DNA of 64,000 bases from Hoplostethus atlanticus. Lineage: Eukaryota > Chordata > Actinopteri > Trachichthyiformes > Trachichthyidae. A program made the position numbers and the translations under genes. The notes under the pieces were generated by a model. It saw nothing but the letters and a program-made list of their open reading frames with translations, did no database searches and was not told where the DNA came from. Of the stretch, positions 10,511 through 21,421 are shown one piece after another. The stretch spans positions 1,546,501 to 1,610,500 of the forward strand of contig JAXDDX010000010.1 of assembly GCA_034670405.1 (NCBI GenBank). The letters are read 5' to 3'. Every line of letters starts with the position of its first letter. Positions within the stretch are counted from its first letter, which is position 1.

Positions 10511-12301
10511 CTGTTTATGGACTTACCAGAGGAAAATGTTTTTCAGGCTGCCAACATGTTAACTCCTGATTTTCTCTATTCCTGGTCTGTGGGAAGCTAC
10601 CCATACTTTTCTGATTTTCTTTCAGAAACAAACATCATTGCAATGTCCAAACACTCACCTAGTCTAACTACTAAATTGCTATCAATGACTCATCTCACCT
10701 CATTGCATTGTACCGCATTGTATGGCACTGTACCTGTATCACCACCATATGCTGAATTGGCTGACCCGCGTCTGACGCAACCAGACACTTTAATTGCTCC
10801 ATCTACAATCTTCATAGGCGTTGAGGGTTGTGCAGCTGTACTTCCACTGTCTACAGAACAACTTGCATTTTTTCAAATGCCCAATTCACTTCCCCATGTG
10901 TCCTTGGCTGTCGCCTCTGGCTATCAGCCTCAAGATTTGGGCCCCATGTGTGTTGCACTTTCACAGCTGACTCCTCTTCAAGAGATATCGACCCCTTGGG
11001 GCATCCTTGGGTTATTACCCGGCGACTGTTTCAAGTTAACCCTTCCTACACTTCCTCCCATTCCAACTTATTTTTCCTTCCAAACCCCCTCCCCCATTCC
11101 CCATTACTCACCCCCTCTTGCCTTGTCAAAGGTTCCTCCCAAGTTGTGGGCGCTTCACAAAAATCATGTAGGTTTTGTTGCCTCAGCACCACCACACGTG
11201 GTGACACTTAAAAAGTCAGCAGTGCTTCCATGCATTCGGCAATATTCATTATCTGCCGCTGCCATTGCAGGTATCAAACCTGTCATTGAGTCATTGCTGA
11301 AACAAGGAGTTCTGGTTGAAACCAATAGCCCATGCAACACTCCTATTCTCCCAGTCCCTAAACCAGGTCGTGCAGATGAATGGCGCTTTGTTCAGGATCT
11401 GAGGGCAGTGAATGACATTGTGGTCCCTATGACCCCTCCATCAGGTCCCTTTGTAAATATGCAGATAGATTTTGTACATATGCCACCTTGCCAGGGATTC
11501 AAACACCTACTGGTAATTGTAGATATGTTCTCCAAGTGGGTTGAAGCATGTCCCACACGAAAAGAAGACGCTAACACAGTGGTTAAGTGCCTTCTAAAAG
11601 AAGTGATTCCAAGGTTTGGAATCCCACAGGGGATCAACAGTGACAGAGGTACACCCTTCACCTCAAAAGTCACTCAGAGTATGTGTAAAGTCTTAGGATT
11701 AGACTGGAAACTACACGTGCCCTACCATCCCCAAAGTTCAGGTCAGGTTGAAAGGATGAATGGAACAATCAAAGAAAAACTGACCAAGACAGGGCTGAAA
11801 TGGCCAGAGGCTCTTCCTCTGGTGCTTTATGCAATCAGATCGTCCCCAAACAGAACAACAGGTCTCAGCCCACATGAGGTGCTAATGGGCAGACCAATGT
11901 CCACAGGAGCCAGCCCGCCATTACCACCACACAGAGCTACTCTAATTTGGACTAGTGAGCACCTCACAGACTTTGTACTGGGTTTAGGCCATACTTTAAG
12001 AGAAAACCACCTCAGAGTAGCCAGTAGCCTACCAGTTCCCGGTTCTGACCCCACCCATGAGTTTAAACCAGGAGATTTTGTGTTGATAAAATCACTAGAA
12101 AAGGTGTCTCTCTCTCCTAGGTGGAAAGGCCCGTTCCAGGTGTTGCTGACAACCAGAACTGCAGTAAAGGTCGAAGGAAAATCCGAATGGATCCATGCAA
12201 CCAGATGCCGACTAGCGCCCCACGACGGGGGCGCGCCAACCGACACGGGTGCAAGGACAGCATCCTCAAAGGCATCATCATCATCGCCTCCCTCTTCATG
12301 A
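10409..12301 (+). pseudogene. pol: Retroviral pol, in-frame deletion joining RT N-terminus to integrase
   Basis: A single 630-codon frame. It starts with the protease tail and a long Pro/Ser-rich linker. From about 11130 it codes the N-terminal part of reverse transcriptase up to DEWRFVQDLRAVND. At about 11430 it passes directly into the integrase core. The YxDD active site, the thumb, RNase H and the integrase zinc domain are absent. The integrase core keeps Asp (QIDFVHM, codon 11468), Asp (NSDRGTPF, codon 11642) and Glu (QVERMNGT, codon 11750), a DD35E spacing. A GPY/F-like module (RWKGPFQVLLTT) lies near 12120. The frame stays open across the deletion. It can have no polymerase activity. 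Confidence 0.88.
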
Positions 12302-14411
12302 TCGGCACAGCCCTCGTCATCTGGGCTGTAGAGGGAGGAGCAGTCGTAAACAACAGCCGCATCAACGAGCACACACGCTCACTTACTGTCTCTGCACACA
12401 CTTACACTGATAATTGCACACACACAGATGTCAGTGCCCAGCCAACAGCACCACCGAGGGACGAGATCAACGCTCCTGACGAGGACTCATCGCGGCATGT
12501 TCGACGCCGCCAACGAAGATACACCATACACATAACCATGTTTTGTCCTATTGACAGATGTAACATTGATGATTGCAAGATATTAGGCAGTCCTAAATGG
12601 GTTTATAATCCCATAGAACCAGCAGGTATATGGATGTGGTCATCATTACTTAACCAGAAACGTATACAATTCAAAGGTCGGAATGACACACACCAGGAGA
12701 TTTCAATTAAAGAGCACTATGCCACTGATCTGTTCGCTCCGAGTTACTGATGTTTCACCAAATCACAGCTTGAGACAAATCCTGACTGTAATAAGCATCC
12801 ACCAGATTACTTTCCCTTAGGTGCCAAACCATGTAGTTTCTACATGCAAAAGAATCCCCAGTCGTCGCCACCTAAATCAGGTGCTATACTCCGTGTTCAG
12901 CGATCAACTCATGGGGTGAGTAACTTGGCCTTACAAATAATGTATGACTACGCGCAAAATCAGAAGCTAAATTCATGTTGGGTTTGCCAACATATGCCGC
13001 CATCCACTCATGCACCTATGGTGAAACCAATTCCGTTCACCTACGCTGATTGGCAACAACTAAATTGGAGCGGACTAGTGTCAACTATTCCCGATACAGA
13101 TGCAGACTGTTACACCCCCACCTCTGTTATTTATGACCAGACTGAACCGCGCCGACACATAGTGACATATGTGATAACTCAGCTAAATAGAAACTACCTG
13201 CCGACTGGCGTGAATGCCACATCTCTCTTACATTTAACTTATTTCTGCCAGTTCATGGACACTGGCCTAGTGTATCGTGTTCAAATGACTCTAACTCAAA
13301 CTAACTGTTCATCTGAAACACATCTCCAGGACACCTCCATTGTCTGTGATCCATCTCCGTACGCTCCAACTCTTAGAGTCAGCGCGCTAGTATCAGTAAC
13401 CCCGTGGGCTCAAGAGATGCGTTTGGTGTCGCATAGCATAAATATGCACAATTGCTCCGCCCCAATGGTGCGCGTCCCTACCCGTGTGCGCGACTGTTCT
13501 CTGTCATGGCCCCCAATTCACGTGTATGAAATGTACAATGTGCCTAATTGCTTGCAGCATTCCGATAACACAGGCGTAAATCTTGGACAAAGTAACTGCT
13601 CTTCGGTTCTTACATTTAACTTTACCAGCGCGTCTCCCCTCCCTGACAAGTCTATTTCATTTGCGGCCCACAAGCCTATAGTTGCGTACCGAAGCAAGCT
13701 TATGGCACATGTTATCTAGCCTATTTAGCTCCCTTGGTTCGACCCGCTACCTCAACTGAAATTGCTGCTTTGTATACTCCCTTACACCGCGGAAAAAGAA
13801 CTCTATCCACTTTTCAGAGAGTGGTCGGCGTGTTAATCCCGGGGTATGGGGTGTATTCCTCCCATGCTGAAATCACGGCCCTCTCGGAAGTTTTGGAGAA
13901 ATACATGAATGTTTCAACCGTCACAATAACTGTCCACTGAACTATCTGAAATCCGTACTATGACACTCCAAAATAGAATGGCTCTTGACATGCTCCTAGC
14001 CTCTCAGGGCGGTCTTGTAAAGTTATAGGCACTGAATATTGCACCTACATCTCGGACTCAACTTCCCATGTCGCAGACCTGGCCCATGAGACCGTGGAGG
14101 GTATCAAACAACTGCATGAGGAGCATGGGTTTGATCCCTTTGCCGGACTGTCAGGCCTGTTTGGTACCTGGGGAGCGTCCTTTGCGAAATTCATGGTAGG
14201 ACTAGTCACTGTCGTAGTGGTTTTCCTCCTAGTCTGCGTGTGCACATCAGCATTGATTAAATCTTGCGTCACTAAAGCAACCGACAATCTCGCTATGTAC
14301 CAAGTACGTGCCCCTGAGCCCGCCAACGTGCAGATTCCAATGGACTGGACACCCAAACAACCATGCACATGTTGCAATTCGGATTTTGACTCAAATTCAT
14401 ACTCGACTTAA
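12187..14411 (+). pseudogene. env: Retroviral env, interrupted
   Basis: Env overlaps the end of pol by about 115 bases, as in many retroviruses. From ATG 12187 there is an N-terminal hydrophobic segment (ILKGIIIIASLFMIG) and then a basic RHVRRRQRR stretch. The frame stops at TGA 12748-12750 but stays open beyond it to 13719. This part has a CWVC motif (about 12976-12987) and many N-x-S/T sites, which mark a surface subunit. After a shift, 13734-13940 carries a furin-type RGKR (13788-13799) and the start of the transmembrane subunit. Further shifts follow around 13941-14093, where an LQNRM-type segment is visible in another frame. 14094-14411 codes a membrane span near 14188-14250 and a short tail. 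At least one stop and three shifts disable it. Confidence 0.85.
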
Positions 14412-14713
14412 TCACTAGTTTATCACGTTTCCACAACTAATTGAAGATGTTTAATTTTGAGTGTAACAAACATTTTCATAAGTATTGATCACATGGAAAT
14501 GTGTATAACCACTTTTGATTTGCAGGTCGCCTTAATTTTACGTAATTTTACATTTTATTGTTACATTAATCATTGTAATCATTGTAATCATTGTAATCAT
14601 TGTATAATGTGATTTCTTAATCATAGAAAGAGTTCCAAGCCCTGGGTAATGGTAGCTAGCTCCAGCTAAAGTAACAGATTAGCTGAACAGATGTATGTGA
14701 TACCTACGGTATC
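14412..14713 (+). other. Retroviral sequence between env and the purine tract
   Basis: Non-coding A/T-rich stretch. It includes about four copies of a 9-bp repeat (ATTGTAATC) at 14571-14603. Confidence 0.6.
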
Positions 14714-14724
14714 AAAGGGGGGAA
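14714..14724 (+). promoter_or_regulatory. Polypurine tract
   Basis: AAAGGGGGGAA ends one base before the 3' LTR, the expected place for the plus-strand primer. Confidence 0.85.
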
Positions 14725-14964
14725 CTGTGGAAGAATTTATGTATCATGTGTTGATTTTGTATCCTTAGTATAGTTTTTAGGAGTAACATGATTGAGGTGG
14801 GCATATGTGAAAGTGTCTTGTGTTCTGGTACAGAAGTTCATACATGACACTAGGCCCTGACTAAGGGCCCAGGTGGGCCATAGGTCAGGAGTCACATAAA
14901 CCATACTAGAAGGCCAGTCCCATGAGGGGCACTGGAGAGCCCTTGCCCATGACACTTTCACATA

Positions 14965-16798
14965 CATTACATTACATTACATTACAGTCATTTAGCAGAC
15001 GCTTTTATCCAAAGCGACTTACAATAAGTGCATTCAACATAGGTAGGCAAGAAAACTACTAGTCACCAGAAATCGTAAGTGCATTTCCTTCCTAAACAAG
15101 CAACTAAGAGCATAACTAGTGTTAAGGTAAGAGTGCAATAAGTTAGCAACCTACTTTATCTTAAACAAATGAGACAAATAAGAGAATCAAATAAACAAGA
15201 GCTAAGACAAATAAGTGTATCAAATGAACAAGAGCCAATAAACAAGAGCTCAGACACATAATTGACGACAAATAGGCATGGCTAAGGGGAAGGGTCAGGG
15301 TAGTGTTTCCTGAAGAGGTGGGTTTTCAGCCTGCGGCAAAAGATGGGCAGCGACTCTGCTGTCCTGACATCAGTGGGGAGTTCATTCCACCACTGCGGGG
15401 CCAGGACAGAGAAGAGCCGTGACCGTGTAGATCGGCCGCAGGGACCTCTGAGCGACGGGGCAACCAGTCGCCTCGAGGCAGCAGAGCGTGTAAGGCTTGA
15501 CCATAGCCTGGAGGTAAGAAGGAGCTGTTCCTTTCACTGCCCTATAGGCTAGCACCAGGGTCTTGAACTGGATGCGAGCTGCTACAGGGAGCCAGTGTAG
15601 AGAACGGAGAAGGGTAGTTGTATGGGAGAACTTGGGGCGGTTGAACACCAGACGAGCTGCAGCTTTCTGAACAAGCTCCAGAGGTCTGATGGCAGACGCC
15701 GGGGCACCAGCAAGGAGGGAGTTGCAGTAGTCCAGGCAGGAGATGACAAGAGCCTGGATGAGCACCTGCGCTGCCTTGTCAGTGAGGAAGGGGCGAATCC
15801 TCCTGATGTTGTAGAAGAGGAATCTGCAGGAGCGTGTCACTGATGCGATGTTTGCCGAGAATGACAGTTGGTCGTCCAGGGTCACACCCAGATTCCTCGC
15901 AGTCCGAGTTGACGTCACCACAGCATTATCAATGGTGATGGCCAGGTCTCGGTGCGGACAGCCCTTCCCCGGGAGGAACACCAGCTCAGTCTTGTCCAGG
16001 TTGAGCTTCAGGTGGTGCATCGACATCCACTCCGAGATGTCTGCCAGACATGCAGCAATGCGTGCCTCCACTTGTGTGTCAGAGGGGGGAAATGACAGGA
16101 TCAGCTGGGTGTCATCTGCATAGCAGTGGTAGGAAAAGTCGTGTGAATGGATAACAGAACCAAGAGATGTTGTGTAGAGGGAAAAGAGGAGAGGACCTAG
16201 AACCGAGCCTTGCGGAACCCCAGTAGTGAGCCTGCGTGGTTCTGACACAGACCCTCTCAGCGTCACCTGGTAGGAGCGATCCGTTAGGTAGGATGCAAAC
16301 ATGGAGAGTGCAGAGCCTGAGACACCCATCCCCTCAAGGGTGGAGAGGAGGATCTGGTGGTTCACCGTGTCAAACGCTGCAGACAGGTCCAGGAGTATCA
16401 GGACAGAGGAGAGAGAGTTCGCTCTAGCGGCATGGAGCGACTCTGTCACTGCCAGGAGGGCAGTCTCGGTCAAGTGACCCACTTTGAACCCAGACTGGTG
16501 GGGATCCAAGAGGTTGTTCTGGTGGAGGTACAAGGACAGTTGATTGAAGACAGCACGTTCAAGAGTTTTTGATAGGAAGGGTAGAAGGGAAACCGGTCTG
16601 TAGTTCTTGACCTCAGAGGGGTCAAGTGTTGGTTTCTTCAGAAGGGGGGTGACTCTGGCAGTCTTGAAAGCAGAGGGAAAGCATCCAGACACCAGAGACG
16701 TGTTGATGAGGTGGGTCAGGAAGGGAAGGAGTTCAGGTGCAGTAGACTGAAGCAGAGTGGATGGGACCGGGTCAGCAGAGTGGATGGGACCGGGTCAA
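14965..16798 (-). mobile_element. L2-type LINE, 5'-truncated, inserted in the 3' LTR
   Basis: An 1834-bp non-LTR retrotransposon on the minus strand. Its 3' end at 14965 is a (TGTAA)n-like tail next to the conserved fish L2 3' sequence (plus strand CATTTAGCAGACGCTTTTAT). Only 3 bp (ATA) may be duplicated at the target, as is common for CR1/L2 elements. The 5' end is truncated within ORF2. A second, closely related copy lies at 56021-57434. Confidence 0.88.
15382..16692 (-). pseudogene. L2 reverse transcriptase, truncated and frameshifted near the C-terminus
   Basis: The 436-codon frame is a CR1/L2 clade reverse transcriptase: NYRPVSLLP, LLDLSAAFDTV, TTGVPQGSVLGPLLF and the catalytic YADDTQL (residues 191-197). 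The endonuclease half is missing through 5' truncation. A 17-bp deletion near 15488, seen against the copy at 56.5 kb, shifts the frame, so the tail after about residue 405 differs from the LFSVLAPQWWNELP-type ending. Confidence 0.88.
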
Positions 16799-17124
16799 AT
16801 AGCACACATTGTTCAGACCAAACTATCAGAGTGACCTTGCAGATGTGTAGAAGTAACCCCCCCTTGTAGAAATAGCCCCTTGTTTAGAGACTACTGTGTT
16901 AGTGTGTTAGAAGCTACCCCCCCTTTTTATTATCCTTAGCTTTATAATCTCTGTTCAGAGGCTTCTCTGACAGAGATCCGCATACCATACCCATGTGTGT
17001 GTATCTCTCCTGAGCTCAGTATAGTATAGTATTGTATTGTATTGTATTCTGTGTTAATAAATGTTGCTCATGTAATTCATGATTGAAAGACTTCTGTCTA
17101 GAACTGAATTTATTCAACAGAGAC

Positions 17125-18336
17125 TTACGTCTCTTAGGCATTTAATGCTTACAAGCAGAGCTCAAACCACACACACCGAGATGTATGCAGAAGGAGCTGC
17201 CGAATTCAGTTGCTCAGTAATGGGATGTTGCAAATCTCTTTCAGTCATGGGGTCTTTCTAGGACAATCCTGAGACCTGTCTAGACTGTTGATAGAGCAGG
17301 TACAAACTCCATGTTACATAGACATGTCATTATGTTAATATGATTAAGTCAGTATGATATCTCTAATGTATACATGTGTCTTCCCTCCTATCTGGTCTGA
17401 AGGTTAGTTAAACAATCATGCACAGTCCAATCATCATGACACTAAGATCTACTCATCTTTGAGATTTCCCAAGTTAAGAACATACACACATTGCTCTGAT
17501 CTCAGTAGTTTTCCACTGACTGTGACCACACTTAAAAACACACTTACATTATTATTTTCCATCACAACAGTAACCCAAACTTCTTAACGTTGGCCTACAA
17601 TAGTAAACAGTGGGTATGGTGTTTGAGACGGGGCCCCCAAATTCCTCAGTGAGAGCTGGCACATACAGAAAACAGAAAAACCTCTGTTCACCTGAGACAT
17701 GCTGTCTCGGACCAATCTGATGGACTGCCCATTTGGATCTTCCACAGTCAGTTTGTGAATTCGGCTGTTTGCATTTTGCCACAATAACCGTCCAGTTTCT
17801 TCTTGACTGTCTTTATCTTTTTTTTTTTTTTTTATTAGGCTGACATAACGCTTCATTATTTGTAGTATGCATCTTAGTAAGTAGTGTCAAACTGATTATG
17901 ATCACAAACGTTTTATATCACCTTTTTATTTACCACTACATCCAATACATGTTCTGAACTCAGTTGGGCAAAAGAGCTTTCATGCGTTGGTGACTTTCAT
18001 GACTGAAGGATTTTGAGGGAGATCCACCGAGGAGTTATCTGTTGTTTAGATTTACCTAGGATGGGTCTCTGCACTAAGCCCTGCTGTTGGACTGCATTGT
18101 TTTGAGCCCTTTGTTGTGAACTTTGACTTTTCCCTCATCAGTTAAGTTATTTTGTTTGCATTTTGGATTTGTACATTGTTACATATTAGCAACTTTTTGT
18201 CATGATGCTGGCCAGGTCTCCCTGGGGAAATGACTCAAATTGAGATTATTAAGAATGAATGAATGAAAATCTAACTATAAATAATATTGTTTAATGTCAA
18301 GTCAGATCATGTTTCATTGTACTGGATAGACTAGTC
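17125..18336. other. Intergenic with repeat debris, no clear gene
   Basis: No gene is recognised. A minus-strand frame at 17690-17820 (about 45 codons before a GT donor, including RLLWQNANSRIHKL) could be an exon or a retroposed fragment. I do not recognise it, and it abuts a poly(A/T) run at 17820-17835. Near 18190-18275 a segment with GGCCAGGTCTCCCTGG and a GAATGAATGA tail resembles the 3' end of a fish LINE or SINE. Confidence 0.4.
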
Positions 18337-19687
18337 CAGGGCTACTCAACTTTACATAGCTCAAGGGCCACACAGCAAGATACAGCTGTGTCAAAGGGCC
18401 ACAACGCAAATTTTTTGGTCATATAAAACTATTTTGTAGTGTTATTTCAAGCCACATGGATACCAAATGATTAAATGACAATAAGTAGGCTTTATTCATT
18501 AAATGGAAATGTGTTAGATTGCTTTTGCAATAAATCACAACAATGTTTAATAACATAAATATAGGCATACTAAATTGAAATCAGGTCTGAGTATATCAAA
18601 TTATTCCCAGATGGATATGTAATTCCAAGTCAATGTGATAGCTATCATGGTGATGTGAACGTTTGCCCGTTTTGGTTCTGCTATTGGCACATTGGTTTGT
18701 TATTTACCTCAACAAAAGCGAATTCTTCCTCCCATGTTTTTTGAAATACCCTGTGTTCATCAGAAATGTTACGTTTTGCCGGTTTTGCCATGACTTGAGG
18801 GTAGGCTAGACTTCCTGCACAGTTCGGGCTTTCACATGATCCATGCAAAGCGTCGGCGTCAACACCAGGTTGAGCGCGACCCCTTCACGTGGTCAGCGCC
18901 AGGAGAATTACATTACATTCATTACTTAAACACTGTCGAGTTTTTAAAATGACAGCATTCAAGAAAGAATAGAGTGGAGTTCAATTTCGGACTACAACTC
19001 GCATCAGCCGTAGCTAACCACACCGCCAATGATCATACTAGCACAGCCATAGAAGTGAATATAGACTGGCTGCATAAAGTCCTGTACTAAACTGTCAACC
19101 AACCTGGTAGTCCCGTCTGTAAACCGACATCATTCCATGCCACAGACTTTTTAGTCAGATCGTGGTATGATTTAAGGTCATGTTGTATAACTCGGGATGC
19201 TCCCACACACATAAAACAAGTTTCTCCTCCATTGTTTGTTTTTTTATTTCGCGGTTATGATATCAAACTGTGCTGTGATTGGTTTCGCGTCGCAGAGATC
19301 AGCGTCGCGAATGTCAAAGTTGATTATAGTTGAATTTTGAGCGCAGCGTCAGAGGCTCTGCCAGCGTCTGCGCCCAGGTGCACAACGCCGAGGGCGGCAG
19401 CGACGCTTGCCAAATAGGAAATCAATGGCAGTGCCAGCGCCGAGCGTTTTTGTAGCTGATCATGTGTTGTTTTATCTTCTTTGTTGATCCCACGATTGCT
19501 AAATAAGCACAGTATGCACGATCGTGTGGTCATTAAGAATTTAGTTTAGAAATGGTTTGTGTTCATTGAAATGAGAATATTATATTTTTATTGGCAGTTG
19601 CTATGACAATAAAAATTCAACCAAGGGCCGCAATAATATTAACCTCGGGCCGCATGCGGCCCGCGGGCCGCGTGTTGAGTAGCGCGG
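18337..19687 (-). mobile_element. Decayed hAT DNA transposon
   Basis: The left end CAGGGCTACTCAAC matches, inverted, the right end GTTGAGTAGCGCGG at 19674-19687. Both ends continue into AAGGGCCACA/GGGCCGC sequences typical of fish hAT ends. Flanking 8-mers (GACTAGTC and GACTGGGT) match at five positions, a worn target duplication. Inside is a minus-strand remnant of a ZBED-like transposase and G/C-rich sequence at 18840-18900 and 19290-19450. Confidence 0.7.
18681..18791 (-). pseudogene. hAT transposase N-terminal remnant
   Basis: Thirty-six codons from ATG to TAG. The start MAKPAKRNISDEHRVFQ, then EEEFAFVEVNNKPMC, resembles the N-terminus of hAT/ZBED-type transposases such as those related to GTF2IRD2. 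The stop cuts it right after the first Cys of the expected BED-type finger. No further transposase sequence was found. Confidence 0.6.
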
Positions 19688-19843
19688 GACTGGGTCTGTC
19701 TACCCACTGGGTGTGGTTTACCAGGGAAGGTATAAGTCCTGGTTATGACTTGGCATTTTGTTTAGCTCGCCACTCACTCGTGAACCTTCATAGATCCAGC
19801 CTCTTCAAAGCAAATAGTAAGAAAATAATAAAACAGCAGAACC

Positions 19844-21421
19844 ATGGCTGTTATTGTCCACATTGAATATTGGTGAGTAACAATATTATTTGATTTTGTT
19901 CTTTTAATATTGTAGCTTATTGCTATATAGCAAGAATATTCTGCATATGTTTAGAGATACTTTTCAAACTATGTAGAAAATTTGCCAAAAAATGTTTCTT
20001 ACATGTAGATTGCATTCATTCCACATTTCCTGCCAATCTGCGCTGTTAACAACGTATATTTGCAAATATATCCTAATACATGTTCAAATGAAGTACAGGT
20101 ACACATACAGTACCAGTCAACCATTTGGACACAGCTGACTGTTTTTCATGATCCTGAAGACATTTTGATCTAAAGGCTCATGCTTAAACGCTTGAAATTA
20201 GTTTCTTAGACAAATATAAATAGTGAAGAATTTTTTTTTTTTTTTTGAAATGTACTTTCACATTTTAAAGGCACACATAGTGTTTGTGTACCTTTAAAAG
20301 TTTCTTTGCTCGTTAATGCCAAAGGGTGGCTACTTTGAAGAATCTAAAATATAAGATAGTTTTAATTTGTTTAACATTTTTTTGGTCACTGCATAATTCC
20401 TTGTTTGTCATTTCATAGTTTTGATGACTTTACTATTATTCTAAATTTTGGGGGAAAAATTGTAAAAATAAAGAAAAACCTTTCTATGAGTAAGTGTGTC
20501 CAAACTTTTGACTGGTACTGTACATTTTGGGCAATTATTGTATATGTTGAAACATATCTCAAAATAATTCTGTATGTGAAATGTAATTCTCCATATGGGA
20601 AGTTTCACTAATTGACGAATTTCTTCACAGCACTCTATTAAAAATGAGTAAAATATATGATTTCTCTATTTTCTCTATTTCACTATTTCTCATTCATCTC
20701 GTATTGTGTGTTCCTGGATACAGCAGCGGATGAGGCTTCCGCTGGCGCTACCAGGAACTGGTTGATGCCATAAAGCGAAGCATTCCTGATGCACAGGTGT
20801 CAGGATCCACAGGGCGCCGCTGTAAGCTTTCACTTCCTCAACAGCTAACTGTCCAGTTGAATGTGTTGTCCCTGCACATCGGCCTACATAAGGACAGCAT
20901 TTAGGGATACAGTGGTTGTAAAGCTAGGGAGTCCAATGTGATTCATTTATTTTAAATTAAATTCTTTGGTAGGCTACATCATAAAAAACATATCACAAGG
21001 ATATGTTTTAGTAACAATATATTTTAGAGCCAAAAATGTCATATAAATTGTTGAAATTAATTCTATTATGTCAATATATTTATTTATTGTTAATATCATT
21101 CACTGACTGAAGTAAGATGCACACGTTATAAAACATGTTACTATCTTGCACTATTATTGTTGCATTTTACCTTTATTGTCTCCCCCCTCAGCCAGCTTTG
21201 AGGTGACAGTAAATGGTCAACTTTTCTACTCCAAGCTGAAGACTGGGAAATTCCCCAATACTGAAGAGGTACGTCATTGTGAATCTTACTTTTATGTCCT
21301 GCGTAAGGCTGAACAGGCCTCTGTTTTACATCATTATCAACCTCTCCTCTCTGCTCTGCTCTCATTTGACCAGATGGTGGCGAAGGTGGCGAAGGAGCTG
21401 GGGAAAGTTCAGAGGAAGTAG
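19844..21421 (+). CDS. selenow: Selenoprotein W family protein (Sec at UGA 20731-20733)
   Basis: Four exons join in frame: 19844-19872, 20724-20821, 21192-21268 and 21374-21421, all with GT/AG borders. They code 83 residues. The thioredoxin-like redox motif CSGU spans the first splice junction, with U from TGA 20731-20733. After it come RYQELVDAIKRSIPDAQVSG, FEVTVNGQLFYSKLKTGKFP (the SelW/Rdx signature) and a Lys-rich end. SelW family proteins are small cytosolic redox proteins of about 85-100 residues. Reading TGA as stop would leave 12 residues, while the three later coding segments are conserved and in frame. A SECIS-like hairpin lies in the 3' UTR. It could be a SelW2-type paralogue rather than selenow1. 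Confidence 0.85.
20108..20520 (+). mobile_element. Non-autonomous Tc1/mariner element in selenow intron 1
   Basis: CAGTACCAGTCAA at the left is inverted as TTTTGACTGGTACTG at the right, flanked by TA on both sides (20106-20107, 20521-20522). The interior has AAAGGGTGGCTACTTTGAAG, the end of a Tc1 transposase gene, so it is an internally deleted Tc1 copy of 413 bp. Confidence 0.85.

Larger units (their letters stand above)
3267..17119 (+). mobile_element. Endogenous retrovirus (gamma-like), with nested piggyBac and L2
   Basis: The element has LTRs starting TG and ending CA (3267-3799 and 14726-17119), a target duplication GAGAC, a tRNA-Ser primer site, a purine tract, and gag-pro-pol-env in retroviral order. 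Without the two nested insertions it is about 8.4 kb. Gamma/epsilon-type features are a UAG between gag and pro with a GGAGGC context, an integrase with a GPY/F-like module, and a CWVC motif in the surface part of Env. Each coding region carries stops or frameshifts and pol lacks most of RT and RNase H, so this copy cannot act alone. The LTRs are nearly identical outside a few indels, which points to a recent insertion. Confidence 0.92.
14726..17119 (+). repeat. Retroviral 3' LTR, split by an L2 LINE
   Basis: The LTR runs 14726-14964 and 16799-17119, with a LINE between. It ends TTCAACA, followed by the target repeat GAGAC at 17120-17124. It has 23 bp (about 16895-16917) that the 5' LTR lacks, bounded by CTAC direct repeats. 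Confidence 0.9.

Noticed and set aside
11827..12401. Minus-strand frames of 94-181 codons
   Set aside because: They are antisense to the pol/env overlap.
17584..17856. Minus-strand exon of a named gene
   Set aside because: The frame has a plausible donor but I do not recognise the protein. The upstream side is a poly(A) run rather than an acceptor, so it is only noted in the intergenic entry.
20731..20733. TGA as a true stop after 12 codons of the gene at 19844
   Set aside because: The sequence after it continues the SelW signature in frame over three exons, and a SECIS-like hairpin follows, so it is read as selenocysteine.
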